Source of the DNA: Terrirhizobium terrae
GTDB taxonomy: Bacteria; Pseudomonadota; Alphaproteobacteria; Rhizobiales; Rhizobiaceae
DNA: 64,000 nucleotides
Reading direction: 5' to 3'
NCBI RefSeq assembly: GCF_030323265.1
Contig: NZ_CP104992.1
Coordinates: forward strand, 2,827,501 to 2,891,500
Below, one piece after another: positions 47,563 through 57,676 of the stretch. Every line of letters begins with the position of its first letter. Position 1 is the first letter of the stretch. A program made the position numbers and the translations under genes. The notes under the pieces are model-generated. The model was not told the DNA's origin. It ran no database searches and saw nothing but the letters and a program-made list of their open reading frames with translations.

Positions 47563-49684
47563 AGACATCGGAATCCGCGCTGGATTACCATGCGCTCAAC
47601 GCCATGCTGAACCTCTATGACGAGCACGGAAAGATCCAGCTCGACAAGGACCGGCTGGCGGCGAGGCAGTATTTTCTGCAGCACGTGAACCAGAACACGG
47701 TCTTCTTCCATAACCTTCGCGAAAAGCTCGATTATCTCGTCACCGAGGGCTACTATGAACAGGAGGTGCTAGACCAGTATTCGTTCAACTTCGTCCGCGA
47801 CCTGTTCGATCACGCCTATGACAAGAAGTTCCGTTTCCCGACCTTCCTCGGAGCGTTCAAATATTACACCAGCTACACGCTGAAGACCTTCGACGGAAAG
47901 CGTTACCTCGAACGCTACGAGGATCGGGTCTGCATGGTCGCGCTGGCGCTTGCGCGCGGAAACGAGACGCTTGCCCGTGATCTAGTCGACGAGATCATTG
48001 CCGGTCGTTTCCAGCCGGCAACGCCGACCTTCCTCAATGCCGGCAAGAAACAGCGCGGCGAGCTCGTTTCCTGCTTCCTCCTGCGCGTCGAAGACAACAT
48101 GGAGAGCATCGGTCGCTCGATCAATTCGGCGCTGCAACTGTCCAAGCGTGGCGGTGGCGTGGCGCTTTCACTGACCAACCTGCGCGAGATGGGCGCTCCG
48201 ATCAAGCAGATCGAGAACCAGTCGTCCGGCGTCATTCCCGTGATGAAGCTCTTGGAAGATAGCTTCTCCTACGCCAATCAGCTCGGCGCGCGTCAGGGGC
48301 AGGGGCCGTCTATCTGAATGCCCACCATCCCGACATTATGCGTTTCCTCGATACCAAGCGTGAGAATGCCGACGAGAAGATCCGCATCAAGACGCTGTCG
48401 CTCGGCGTCGTCGTTCCCGACATCACGTTCGAGCTCGCGCGCGAAAACGCCGACATGTATCTGTTCTCGCCGCATGACGTGGAACGGGTTTATGGCGTGC
48501 CGTTCACCGAGATCTCCGTCACCGAAAAATACCACGAGATGGTTGAGGATGGCCGCATCCGGAAGAAGAAGATCAAGGCGCGCGAATTCTTCCAGGTGAT
48601 CGCCGAGATACAGTTCGAAAGCGGTTATCCCTACATCATGTTCGAAGACACGGTGAACCGGGCGAACCCGATCGCCGGCCGCATCAGCATGAGCAATCTC
48701 TGCTCGGAAATCCTGCAGGTCAGCGAAGCGAGCGAGTTCGACGACGACCTGTCCTACTCGAAAATGGGTAAGGACATTTCCTGCAACCTCGGCTCCCTGA
48801 ATATTGCAGCCGCCATGGACAGCGCCGATTTCGGCCAGACGATCGAAACCTCGATCCGGGCGCTGACGGCCGTTTCCGAGATGAGCAACATCACTTCGGT
48901 GCCATCCGTCGCCAAGGGCAATGACGACAGCCACGCGATCGGCCTCGGCCAGATGAACCTGCACGGCTATCTCGCCCGCGAGCGCATCTTCTACGGTTCT
49001 GAGGAAGGCGTCGATTTCACCAATATCTATTTCTACACGGTCGCCTATCACGCCGTGCGCGCCTCAAACCGGCTAGCGGTCGAAAAGGGCCGGAGCTTCA
49101 AGGGGTTTGAACACTCGAAATACGCATCGGGCGAGTATTTCGACAAATATACAGAAGCCGAATGGCTGCCCGCGACCGAGCGCGTCGCCGAATTGTTCGA
49201 GACGGCCGGGATCCACATCCCGACGCAGGACGATTGGCGGCAGCTGAAAGCCGAAGTCATGGAAGGCGGGCTCTATAACCAGAACCTGCAGGCCGTGCCG
49301 CCGACCGGCTCGATCTCCTACATCAACCATTCGACCTCCTCGATCCATCCGATCGTGTCCAAGATCGAGATCCGCAAGGAAGGCAAGATCGGCCGCGTCT
49401 ATTATCCGGCCGCCTTCATGACCAACGACAATCTCGACTACTATCAGGATGCTTACGAGATCGGCCCCGAGAAGATCATCGACACCTATGCGGCGGCTAC
49501 CCAGCATGTCGACCAGGGCCTGTCGCTGACGCTATTCTTCCGCGACACCGCAACCACCCGGGACATCAACCGCGCCCAGATCTACGCCTGGAAGAAGGGC
49601 ATCAAGACCATCTACTACATCCGCCTCCGCCAGATGGCGCTGACCGGCACGGAAGTGCAGGGTTGCGTATCGTGTGCGCTCTAA
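47559..49684 (+). CDS. nrdE: Class Ib ribonucleotide reductase alpha subunit (frameshifted)
   Basis: About 708 residues from the ATG at 47559, chosen because it overlaps the nrdI stop as ATGA. It reduces ribonucleoside diphosphates. The Cys in ELVSCFLL, the active-site loop S-N-L-C-S-E-I (radical Cys), the Y-Y pair near the C-terminus and the tail Cys in VQGCVSCAL (reduced by NrdH) are all present. The frame breaks in the G4 run 48302-48305; one more base gives RQGQGAVYLNAHHPDIM. The ATP-cone of class Ia is absent, as expected for NrdE. Confidence 0.93.
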
Positions 49685-49698
49685 CTCCGGTGACCGAC

Positions 49699-50682
49699 AT
49701 GAACATAAAGATAAAAGACCCGAAGGCCGCAGCCGCCATCCGCGCGATCAACTGGAACCGCATCGAGGACGACAAGGACCTTGAGGTCTGGAACCGACTG
49801 ACCGGTAACTTCTGGCTTCCTGAAAAGGTGCCGCTGTCGAACGATATCCAGTCATGGGCAACCTTGAAGCCGGAAGAGCAGCAGTTGACGATTCGTGTGT
49901 TCACCGGCTTGACGCTGCTCGACACGATCCAGAACGGTGTCGGTTCGGTGAAGCTGATGGCGGATGCTGCCACGCCGCATGAGGAGGCCGTGCTCTCCAA
50001 CATCTCCTTCATGGAGGCTGTCCACGCACGCTCCTATTCGTCGATCTTTTCGACGCTCTGCCTGACGCCCGACGTCGACGACGCCTATCGCTGGTCGGAG
50101 GAAAACGAGTTCCTGCAGAGGAAGTCGCAGATCATCATGGAGCAGTATGCCTCTGGCGATCCGCTGAAGAAGAAGGTTGCCTCGGTTTTTCTCGAAAGCT
50201 TCCTGTTTTACTCCGGCTTCTATCTGCCAATGTATTGGTCAAGCCGCGCGAGGCTTACCAACACGGCCGACATGATTCGCCTGATCATTCGCGACGAAGC
50301 GGTGCATGGCTATTACATCGGCTACAAGTTCCAACGCGCGGTTGAGCGCTTGCCGGAACAGAAGCGTCAGGAGATCAAGGATTTCACCTTCGACCTTCTT
50401 CTTGAGCTCTACGACAACGAAGCGAAATATACCGAGGCGCTTTATGACGGCGTCGGGTTGACCGAGGACGTCAAGAAATTCCTCCATTACAACGCCAACA
50501 AGGCGTTGATGAACCTTGGCTACGAGGCGTTGTTTCCTGCAGACGCCTGCAAGGTCAATCCCGCGATCCTGTCGGCGCTATCGCCAAACGCGGATGAAAA
50601 CCATGACTTCTTTTCCGGGTCGGGATCGTCCTATGTCATCGGCAAGGCCGTGGCGACCGAAGACGAGGACTGGGATTTCTGA
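49699..50682 (+). CDS. nrdF: Class Ib ribonucleotide reductase beta subunit
   Basis: 327 residues from the ATG at 49699. The di-metal ligands are visible: the Glu/His set in EEAVLSNISFMEAVHARSYS and the later VFLESFLFYSGF and IIRDEAVHGYYIGY segments; the radical Tyr lies just after the first helix pair. NrdF holds a Mn(III)2-Tyr or Fe2-Tyr cofactor and passes the radical to NrdE. It follows nrdE after 14 bp and is intact. The 5' frame upstream of 49699 is the tail of nrdE in another phase. Confidence 0.94.
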   Translation: MNIKIKDPKAAAAIRAINWNRIEDDKDLEVWNRLTGNFWLPEKVPLSNDIQSWATLKPEEQQLTIRVFTGLTLLDTIQNGVGSVKLMADAATPHEEAVLSNISFMEAVHARSYSSIFSTLCLTPDVDDAYRWSEENEFLQRKSQIIMEQYASGDPLKKKVASVFLESFLFYSGFYLPMYWSSRARLTNTADMIRLIIRDEAVHGYYIGYKFQRAVERLPEQKRQEIKDFTFDLLLELYDNEAKYTEALYDGVGLTEDVKKFLHYNANKALMNLGYEALFPADACKVNPAILSALSPNADENHDFFSGSGSSYVIGKAVATEDEDWDF

Positions 50683-50766
50683 TATCGGAGGCCCTTTGAG
50701 GTTGGAGCTTGGAGGCCGAATTCCTTACGTCGGCCTCCAATGCCGCGATATGGGCGAATAGGGCCG

Positions 50767-50964
50767 ATGAAGGATTTGAGTGAAGGGGACCGGCTGCTTA
50801 TCAGGGATGTTTTTATCGAAATCACTGAAGCAGCTTGGTTCAAGCAAAACGCAGTGACCGAGCGGGAGCTTCTGATCCTCATTATAAATAAACGCAGCAG
50901 CTCCCCAAACGAGGATCTGCTTGCCGAATGCATCGCCGAGGCACGCGTGCGTTTCTCGTCTTGA
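50767..50964 (+). CDS. Small hypothetical protein, 65 aa
   Basis: 65 residues from the ATG at 50767 (MKDLSEGDRLLIRDVFIEIT). Predicted helical, with a hydrophobic patch in the middle (ERELLILIINKR); no signal peptide or Cys. It follows nrdF by 84 bp in the same direction and might be co-transcribed. Family not recognised. Confidence 0.5.
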   Translation: MKDLSEGDRLLIRDVFIEITEAAWFKQNAVTERELLILIINKRSSSPNEDLLAECIAEARVRFSS

Positions 50965-51561
50965 GGGGAGAGGAAAATCCGGCTGTGTTCGGTCTGATTG
51001 CCGTCCCTGCAGACGATGTGTCTACCACTCGCTCTGCCCCCCAATAGTCGGCCGTCTTATGGGCCAGAAATTCAATGTCATTCGATGCATCCGAAGCGAA
51101 TCGACGCTCGCTCCGCGACGGCCAGTCTAACTCTGGAAGCGCGGTGCCGGTCTCAAGATCTCTTGTGGTCGAATTTCCAGTCCGCCATCACCTACTGCTG
51201 TTTGCGCTGCGGGTCGACCGTTCCCTCAAAGATTGCCGGCCATGGCGTTGTTGTGTTTTTGCAACGGAATACACTTGCCATATCGGATTGCCGGCAAATG
51301 TCTAAATCGCTGCTTATTAAGCGCTTTCTTAACGGAAGGTAAAATTTTACAGATCGGCGACGACCGCTTTGTGTCTTTTCCGCAACATGAATTTCATAAG
51401 CAGGTTGGACATTGATGCGGACTACTACTTCACGATTGCATGATCAGTCGCCTTTTGTATTTTCGGCCTCGGAAACGGCGGTGGTTCGTCAGTTTTCAAA
51501 GTCGTGGGGATGGGCAGGGAACAAACGCCTCTGGGCAAAGAAACCCAACCTCGAATTAAAC
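50965..51561. other. Intergenic region upstream of porin 1
   Basis: About 600 bases before porin 1. An N-terminally extended frame is open from 51412 but carries no signal logic, so it is not part of the porin. The stretch is less GC-rich near 51300-51560, where the promoter should be. No RNA gene recognised. Confidence 0.4.
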
Positions 51562-51578
51562 TTTGACTGGAGGTCAAA
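51562..51578 (+). promoter_or_regulatory. Shine-Dalgarno hairpin before porin 1
   Basis: TTTGAC-TGGAG-GTCAAA is a perfect 6-bp stem with a five-base loop that holds the Shine-Dalgarno GGAG; the ATG follows one base later. The identical element precedes porin 2. Pairing should present or hide the ribosome site depending on conditions. Confidence 0.55.
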
Positions 51579-51579
51579 A

Positions 51580-52668
51580 ATGAACATTAAGAGCCTTCTT
51601 CTCGGCTCCGCTGCTGCCCTCGCAGCAGTATCTGGCGCCCAGGCTGCCGACGCTATCGTTGCTGCTGAGCCTGAGCCCATGGAATACGTTCGCGTTTGCG
51701 ACGCTTTCGGCACTGGCTATTTCTACATCCCGGGCACCGAAACCTGCCTCAAGATCGGCGGTCGCGTTCGCTTCGACGCCAAGTACGGTGATGTTTACAA
51801 CGTTTCCCCGACTGGCGAAGGCACCTTCACCAACACCCGCGCTGAAATCTACATGTCGACGGCTTCCGACACCGAATGGGGTGCGCTGAAGACCAACATG
51901 ACGGCTCGCTTCGACTACAACCCGCACAACCCGGGCAATGGCTACGAAGAAAACACCCGTACCCGTCTGATCGGCGCCAACATCCAGCTCGGCGGCTTCC
52001 TCGTCGGTCTCGCTGACTCCTACTACTCCTCGTTCATCGGCTATGCCGGCGACGTCATCAACGACGACGTGGTTTCCTACGGCTCCTTCGAACTGAACCA
52101 GGTTGCCTACGTTTACGACGCTGGCAACGGCTTCGGCGCCTACGTCGCTGTTGAAGACGACGGCGTTAACGACAACGACGCACCGGGCGGCGCGAGCGAC
52201 TGGGTCGACGTAACTGCTGGTGTCAAGTTCGACAACGGCACCTTCATGGCTGGCCTCGTCGGTGGTTACGACGAATCGGCTGAAGAAGGCGCGATCAAGG
52301 CTCGCCTCGGCGGCAAGTTCGGCGCTCTCTCCGCCTTCATCATGGGTGGCTGGAACACCGACGGCGACACCGTCAACAAGTTCGCTCCGGGTAGCCGTTA
52401 CGGTTACTCTGCAGCTTCTACCGGCGTAATCGGCTGGGGTGACTGGGCTGTCTGGGGTGGCCTCGGCTACCAGTTCACGGACGCTGTCAAGGGTAACCTG
52501 CAGGTTGCCTACACCGACAACAAGACGCTCGCAGCAACTGCCAACGTCAAGTGGACCCCGGTTTCGGGCCTCCTGATCCAGCCGGAAGTCTCCTACACGA
52601 GCGTAGATCACGGCACGATCGACGAAGACCAGTGGGGTGGTATGATCCGCCTGCAGCGCACGTTCTAA
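51580..52668 (+). CDS. Outer-membrane porin (RopA/Omp2b family), copy 1
   Basis: 362 residues. Signal peptide MNIKSLLLGSAAALAAVSG, cut near AQAADA. The mature protein is a 16-stranded beta-barrel of the alphaproteobacterial Porin_2 family, trimeric in Brucella Omp2b and Rhizobium RopA, allowing passive uptake of small solutes. It ends in a C-terminal Phe (IRLQRTF), the sorting signal for BAM. A Cys pair (VCDAFGTGYFYIPGTETC) is conserved in all four copies. First of four tandem genes, each with its own terminator. Shares long identical blocks with copies 2 and 3. Confidence 0.93.
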   Translation: MNIKSLLLGSAAALAAVSGAQAADAIVAAEPEPMEYVRVCDAFGTGYFYIPGTETCLKIGGRVRFDAKYGDVYNVSPTGEGTFTNTRAEIYMSTASDTEWGALKTNMTARFDYNPHNPGNGYEENTRTRLIGANIQLGGFLVGLADSYYSSFIGYAGDVINDDVVSYGSFELNQVAYVYDAGNGFGAYVAVEDDGVNDNDAPGGASDWVDVTAGVKFDNGTFMAGLVGGYDESAEEGAIKARLGGKFGALSAFIMGGWNTDGDTVNKFAPGSRYGYSAASTGVIGWGDWAVWGGLGYQFTDAVKGNLQVAYTDNKTLAATANVKWTPVSGLLIQPEVSYTSVDHGTIDEDQWGGMIRLQRTF

Positions 52669-52716
52669 TTCCGCAAGGAATTATTGTGGAAAGGCCCGGC
52701 ATTGCCGGGCCTTTTT
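52667..52716 (+). terminator. Stop-codon hairpin plus terminator, porin 1
   Basis: A small stem AATTCC-GCAA-GGAATT starts within the stop codon (52667-52682). The main stem AAAGGCCCGGCA-TTGCCGGGCCTTTTT follows at 52690-52716. Confidence 0.85.
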
Positions 52717-53437
52717 GCGTTTGTGGATGGCGGATGAGGTTGCCGCTCTTTTTGCTTGGCCTCCTGTCATGTGGAGCGGCCGATGGGGAGATGCGGCAGT
52801 CTTCATAATGGCGATCTTGCGCCTTCAATCCTGCGCACGATGTTTAATCGCCTGGCGCTTGCGGCAGTCCGCCGTCGGCCTCTGCATCTACGCAAAACAG
52901 GCGCCCTCGTTCTTGGAGGCTATCTCTTTCCGCGGGGTCTGCTTCTATTGGATGTCTTGAGACATATCGCGTGGCCAAGGGCGACTGGCGGTGCGATGTC
53001 GTGGGGCTCAGATTACAAACCTCGAGATGTGCGGTGCCAGCCCATGGCGGATGCGTAGCGGCCCATCTCAGGGTTGAAAAAGCGGCGTCTGACTAATGCT
53101 TGAGCAAATGCTCATTCATTGACCTGCATGAATCTCCGGTTGTGTCGTGAACCGATTCGGTGCGCCGGATGCGCTGGTATGAAACGGATTGGCGTGCGGG
53201 CCTTCATTCGTAAAGGAAGCGTAAACGAAAACACCCCACGCAATGGTTGATAGCGGAAAGATTGCAACACTTTGCAAGAAACTACGCATGAACCGCGCGC
53301 AATGCGTGTTGACATTCTTGTCACAATTGCTCCGCCCCGATAGCTTCATTTTCGGAAGCGCGGCGTTTGCGTCGGTTTTCTTAGTTCGTGGATGTGGTTC
53401 GGGGAGCGCTGGCAAAGCTGAGCCAAATCCCTTTAAC
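52717..53437. other. Intergenic region between porins 1 and 2
   Basis: About 720 bases with no convincing gene. It may hold the promoter of copy 2. Nothing else is recognised, though it is long compared with the 265-450 bp gaps after copies 2 and 3. Confidence 0.4.
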
Positions 53438-53454
53438 TTTGACTGGAGGTCAAA
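53438..53454 (+). promoter_or_regulatory. Shine-Dalgarno hairpin before porin 2
   Basis: Same TTTGAC-TGGAG-GTCAAA element as in copy 1, again one base before the ATG. Confidence 0.55.
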
Positions 53455-53455
53455 A

Positions 53456-54502
53456 ATGAACATTAAGAGCCTTCTTCTCGGCTCCGCTGCTGCCCTGGCA
53501 GCAGTATCCGGCGCCCAGGCTGCCGACGCTATCGTCGCTGCTGAGCCGGAGCCCATGGAATACGTTCGCGTTTGCGACGCTTTCGGCACTGGCTATTTCT
53601 ACATCCCGGGCACCGAAACCTGCCTTAAGGTTGGCGGTCGCGTTCGCTTCGACGCTTGGTACGGCGACGTCTACGACAACGAAGACGGCACCTTCACCAA
53701 CACCCGCGCTGAAATCTACCTCGATTCCGCTTCGGACACCGAGTGGGGCGCTCTGAAGACGAGCATCGTCGCTCGTTTTGACTACAACCCGCATAACCCG
53801 GGCAACGGCTACGAAGAAAACACCCGTACCCGTCTGATCGGCGCCAACATCCAGCTCGGCGGCTTCCTCGTCGGTCTCGCTGACTCCTACTACTCTTCGT
53901 TCATCAACTACGCCGGCGACGTCATCAACGACGACGTGATCTCCTACGGTCCGTTCGAACTGAACCAGATCGCCTACGTATTCGACGCCGGCAACGGCTT
54001 CGGCGCCTACGTCGCTGTTGAAGACGACGGCGTGAACGACGACGACATCCCGGGTCCGGCAAGCGACTGGGTCGACGTAACCGCTGGTGTCAAGTACGAC
54101 AACGGCACCTTCATGGCTGGCCTCGTCGGTGGTTACGACGAATCGGTTGAAGAAGGCGCGATCAAGGCTCGCATCGGCGGCACCTTCGGCGCATTCTCCG
54201 CCTTCATCCTCGGCGGCTGGAACACCGACGGCGATACCCTCAACAAGTACGCACCGGGCGACAGCCAGGGCAATCCTTGGGGTGACTGGGCTCTCTGGGC
54301 TGGCGCTGGTTACAAGTTCTCGGACAAGATCGCTGCCAACATCCAGGGTTCTGTAACCGACTTCGGTACCTGGGCTGTTACGGGTAACGTTCAGTGGACC
54401 CCGGTTTCCGGTCTCCTGATCCAGCCGGAACTCTCCTACACGGATTGGGAAGACGGCGGCGACCAGTTCGGTGGTCTGGTTCGCATTCAGCGCACCTTCT
54501 AA
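53456..54502 (+). CDS. Outer-membrane porin (RopA/Omp2b family), copy 2
   Basis: 348 residues from the ATG at 53456. Same architecture as copy 1: signal peptide, N-terminal conserved block through GRVRFDA, C-terminal aromatic RIQRTF. Its 5' end through the signal peptide is almost identical to that of copy 1, and an internal block (about 53805-53890) matches copy 1 base for base for over 80 bp. External-loop segments differ (GDSQGNPWGDWALW), so pore charge or ligand exposure may differ. Confidence 0.93.
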   Translation: MNIKSLLLGSAAALAAVSGAQAADAIVAAEPEPMEYVRVCDAFGTGYFYIPGTETCLKVGGRVRFDAWYGDVYDNEDGTFTNTRAEIYLDSASDTEWGALKTSIVARFDYNPHNPGNGYEENTRTRLIGANIQLGGFLVGLADSYYSSFINYAGDVINDDVISYGPFELNQIAYVFDAGNGFGAYVAVEDDGVNDDDIPGPASDWVDVTAGVKYDNGTFMAGLVGGYDESVEEGAIKARIGGTFGAFSAFILGGWNTDGDTLNKYAPGDSQGNPWGDWALWAGAGYKFSDKIAANIQGSVTDFGTWAVTGNVQWTPVSGLLIQPELSYTDWEDGGDQFGGLVRIQRTF

Positions 54503-54552
54503 TTCCTCAGGGAATCACTTTTGGAAAGGCCCGGCATTGCCGGGCCTTTTTT
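54501..54552 (+). terminator. Stop-codon hairpin plus terminator, porin 2
   Basis: AATTCC-TCAG-GGAATC hairpin (one end mismatch) overlapping the stop, then AAAGGCCCGGCA-TTGCCGGGCCTTTTTT. Confidence 0.85.
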
Positions 54553-54819
54553 GTGCGCGCAAGGGATGTGCCCCTCGTTGTCGCGCTTCTTCTGCGTGCG
54601 CATATGTCATTCTCCAGTCATAAACTGCGCTGTCTTTGCAACAGCCCATGCTCGTTGTGCTGTCATAAGCGATTTGCGTAGCCGCCTCCGCTTGCGGCGG
54701 TCAGAGGTGCCGCATAGTTTCCGCCCGAAGCCGAGATTACCTTGCTTCGGCTTTCTGTTTTTGGTTGACCCGGCGATCTAGCCCGTGGTTCGCCTCACGA
54801 AGTTCGATTGGAGAATTCT

Positions 54820-55890
54820 ATGAACATCAAGAGCCTTCTTCTCGGCTCCGCTGCAGCTCTCGCAGCAGTATCCGGCGCTCAGGCTGCCGACGCCATCGTT
54901 GCTGCCGAGCCGGAGCCGATGGAATACGTACGCGTCTGTGACGCGTTCGGCACGGGCTACTTCTACATCCCGGGCACGGAAACCTGCCTCAAGGTTGGTG
55001 GCCGCGTTCGTTTTGACGCTCAGTACGGCGATGTCTACAACGTTGACAACGACGGCACCTACACCAACACCCGCGCCGAAATCTACATGTCGTCTGCCTC
55101 GGACACCGAGTGGGGCACTCTTAAGACGAACATGACGGCTCGCTTCGACTACAACCCGCACAACCCGGGCAACGGCTACGAAGAAAACACCCGTACCCGT
55201 CTGATGGTTGCCACGATCGAACTCGGCGGCTTCACCGTTGGTCTGCAGGATTCGCTCTATGAATCCTTCATCGGCTACGCTGGCAACGTCATCGCTGACG
55301 ACGTCGTCAACTACGGCCCGAGCGAGCGCAACCAGGTTGCCTACACCTACAAGGGTGGCAACGGCTTCTCCGCTTTCGTCGCTCTTGAAGACGATGGCGT
55401 TAACGACAACGACGTACCTGGCCACGCCAGCGACTGGGTTGACGTAGCCGGCGGTCTGAAGTTCGACAACGGCACGTTCATGGCTGGCGTAACCGCTGGT
55501 TACGACGAATCGGCTGAAGAAGGCGCGATCAAGGCTCGCCTCGGCGGCAAGTTCGGCGCGTTCTCGGCATTCGTCATGGGTGGCTGGAACACTGACGGCG
55601 ACTCCGTCAACTCCTACGCTCCGGGCAGCAGCTACGGCACCGGCACGACCATCGGCTGGGGCGACTGGGCTCTGTGGGGTGGCGCTGGCTACAAGTTCAC
55701 CGACACCGTTGCTGCCAACATGCAGGTTGCATACACCGACAACGACGTGTTCTCGGCTGCTGCAAACGTTCAGTGGACGCCGGTTTCTGGCTTCCTGATC
55801 CAGCCGGAAGTTGCCTACACGAACATCGACAACGCTGTTGCTGATGAAGACATGTGGTCTGGCATGGTTCGCATTCAGCGCACCTTCTAA
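54820..55890 (+). CDS. Outer-membrane porin (RopA/Omp2b family), copy 3
   Basis: 356 residues from the ATG at 54820, preceded by CGATTGGAGAATTCT. The leader differs from copies 1-2 (no TTTGAC hairpin) and matches copy 4. The barrel is typical, ending MVRIQRTF. A block around 55497-55560 is nearly identical to copy 1 (ESAEEGAIKARLGGKFG), consistent with recombination among copies. Confidence 0.92.
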   Translation: MNIKSLLLGSAAALAAVSGAQAADAIVAAEPEPMEYVRVCDAFGTGYFYIPGTETCLKVGGRVRFDAQYGDVYNVDNDGTYTNTRAEIYMSSASDTEWGTLKTNMTARFDYNPHNPGNGYEENTRTRLMVATIELGGFTVGLQDSLYESFIGYAGNVIADDVVNYGPSERNQVAYTYKGGNGFSAFVALEDDGVNDNDVPGHASDWVDVAGGLKFDNGTFMAGVTAGYDESAEEGAIKARLGGKFGAFSAFVMGGWNTDGDSVNSYAPGSSYGTGTTIGWGDWALWGGAGYKFTDTVAANMQVAYTDNDVFSAAANVQWTPVSGFLIQPEVAYTNIDNAVADEDMWSGMVRIQRTF

Positions 55891-55939
55891 TCCTTGTAAA
55901 AGGATTAATCGGAAAGGCCCGGCATCGCCGGGCCTTTTT
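55889..55939 (+). terminator. Stop-codon hairpin plus terminator, porin 3
   Basis: AATCCTT-GTAA-AAGGATT hairpin at the stop, then AAAGGCCCGGCA-TCGCCGGGCCTTTTT. Confidence 0.85.
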
Positions 55940-56343
55940 GTATTGGCGGTCCCGCACATGCTCGCGGAAAAGCCGGACTTCCCAAGTGGAGCGTCTCTGC
56001 TCTTCATGTCCGTTTACGCGTCGATTTCGGCTGGCTCCGCGCCGTTGCCTTTAATCCAGGTGAGCACTCTTGCATTGCGGCAGCACGCGTCAGGGCTAAT
56101 GCGTTAACGGTCCCTTTATTTGCGAACACGCCCTCGTGATCGAGTGAGGAAAGTCTGCAACACGCGGTCGCAGATTGCGCCACCGGCCTCAGCGCCAGGC
56201 TCATTGTATCTGTTATATTTGTCATCAGGAGCTAAATTGAGACTCGAAATGTCGAGGCAGAGACCCCGAGCATTTCTTCCTACGGGTTACCTCACTTGGC
56301 CATTAGCCGAGGCACACCCAATCAATGTCGATTGGAGAATTTT
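55940..56343. other. Intergenic region between porins 3 and 4
   Basis: About 400 bases. The last part shares the leader CGATTGGAGAATTTT with copy 3. No gene or RNA recognised. Confidence 0.4.
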
Positions 56344-57407
56344 ATGAACATGAAGAGCCTTCTTCTTGGTTCGGCCGCAGCGCTTGCCGCTGTTTCCGGA
56401 GCTCAAGCCGCTGACGCAATCGTAGCCGCTGAGCCGGAGCCGATGGAATACGTTCGCGTTTGCGACGCCTTCGGTACGGGTTATTTCTACATTCCAGGCA
56501 CCGAGACGTGCCTCAAGGTCGGCGGCCGCGTCCGCTTCGACGCCATGTACGGCAGCGTCTACGATGCGGATGCCGACGGCACCTACACCAACACCCGCGC
56601 TGAGATTTACCTCGATTCCGCTTCGGACACCGAGTGGGGCGCCCTGAAGACGAGCATCGTCGCTCGCTTCGACTATGATCCGCACAACCCGGCCAGCGGT
56701 TACGAGGAAAACACCCGTACCCGTCTGATGCAGGCCACCATCAGCCTCGGCGGCTTCACCGCCGGTCTGCAGGATTCCTCTATGAATCCTTCATCAACTA
56801 CGCTGGCGACGTCGAAAACGACGACGTCATCAACTACGGCCCGAGCGAAGTTAACCAGCTCTCCTACACCTACGACGCCGGCAACGGCTTCTCGGCATTC
56901 GTCGCTCTCGAGGACGACGGCGAGAACGATAACGACGTCCCGGGTCACGCAAGTGACTGGGTCAACGTATCGGGCGGCGTTAAGTACGACACCGGCACCC
57001 TCATGATCGGCCTGACCGGCGGTTATGACGAGTCGATGGAAGAAGGCGCCATCAAGGCCAAGATCTCCGGTAACTTCGGCGCGTTCAACGCCTTCGTCAT
57101 GGGCGGCTGGAACACCGACGGCGACAGCTTTAACGACTACGCTCCGGAAGTTTCCGGTACGGACGGCGAAGGCTGGGGCGATTATGCTCTGTGGGCTGGT
57201 GCCGGCTACAAGTTCTCCGACACGCTGGCTGCCAACGTGCAGGTTTCCTACGCCGACATCGACGTATTCTCTGCAGCGGCTAACCTTCAGTGGACCCCGG
57301 TTTCGGGCCTCCTGATCCAGCCGGAAATCGCCTACACGAACTGGGATACCGCGACCGTCAACGACGACGCTTTCTCGGGCATGCTGCGCTTCCAGCGCAC
57401 GTTCTAA
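56344..57407 (+). CDS. Outer-membrane porin (RopA/Omp2b family), copy 4 (frameshifted)
   Basis: About 354 residues from the ATG at 56344. Signal peptide MNMKSLLLGSAAALAAVSG. The frame breaks near 56777; adding one C turns the sequence into GLQDSLYESFINYAGDV, as in copy 3. The second half is a normal porin ending MLRFQRTF. This is the most diverged copy at the nucleotide level, with other third-codon choices in the signal peptide. Confidence 0.88.
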
Positions 57408-57456
57408 TCCTTATCCGAGGATTATTCTGGAAAGGCCCGGCATTGCCGGGCCTTTC
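57406..57456 (+). terminator. Stop-codon hairpin plus terminator, porin 4
   Basis: AATCCT-N6-AGGATT hairpin at the stop, then AAAGGCCCGGCA-TTGCCGGGCCTTTCTT. Confidence 0.85.
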
Positions 57457-57676
57457 TTGCATTTGGCCTGCTGGTTCGATCTTCAGCCGTGGAGCGCGGC
57501 AGATACATACGAAAAAATGGCGTAGGCACGCCCGAAGCTCTTGCCGTTGAGGCGCGCCTCATCCTATCGCGGATATATGGGATTGGCGTTTTTCAAGTGG
57601 TCGCGCCTGAGCTTCGCGCCCTTCAATCGCAAGGGAGCCGTTGCCACGCACAAAAGAACGCTGTGTCTTCGCCGGC

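Noticed and set aside
47139..50682. Programmed frameshifting in nrdI/nrdE
   Set aside because: No slippery heptamer with a downstream pseudoknot is evident, and the same type of break occurs in many unrelated genes here.
51412..51579. N-terminal extension of porin 1
   Set aside because: The extension has no signal peptide, while ATG 51580 gives a perfect one with its own ribosome site. The same holds for the extension before porin 2.
51580..57407. Tandem porin array as a CRISPR or other repeat array
   Set aside because: The repeats are full coding genes over 1 kb with signal peptides and terminators.
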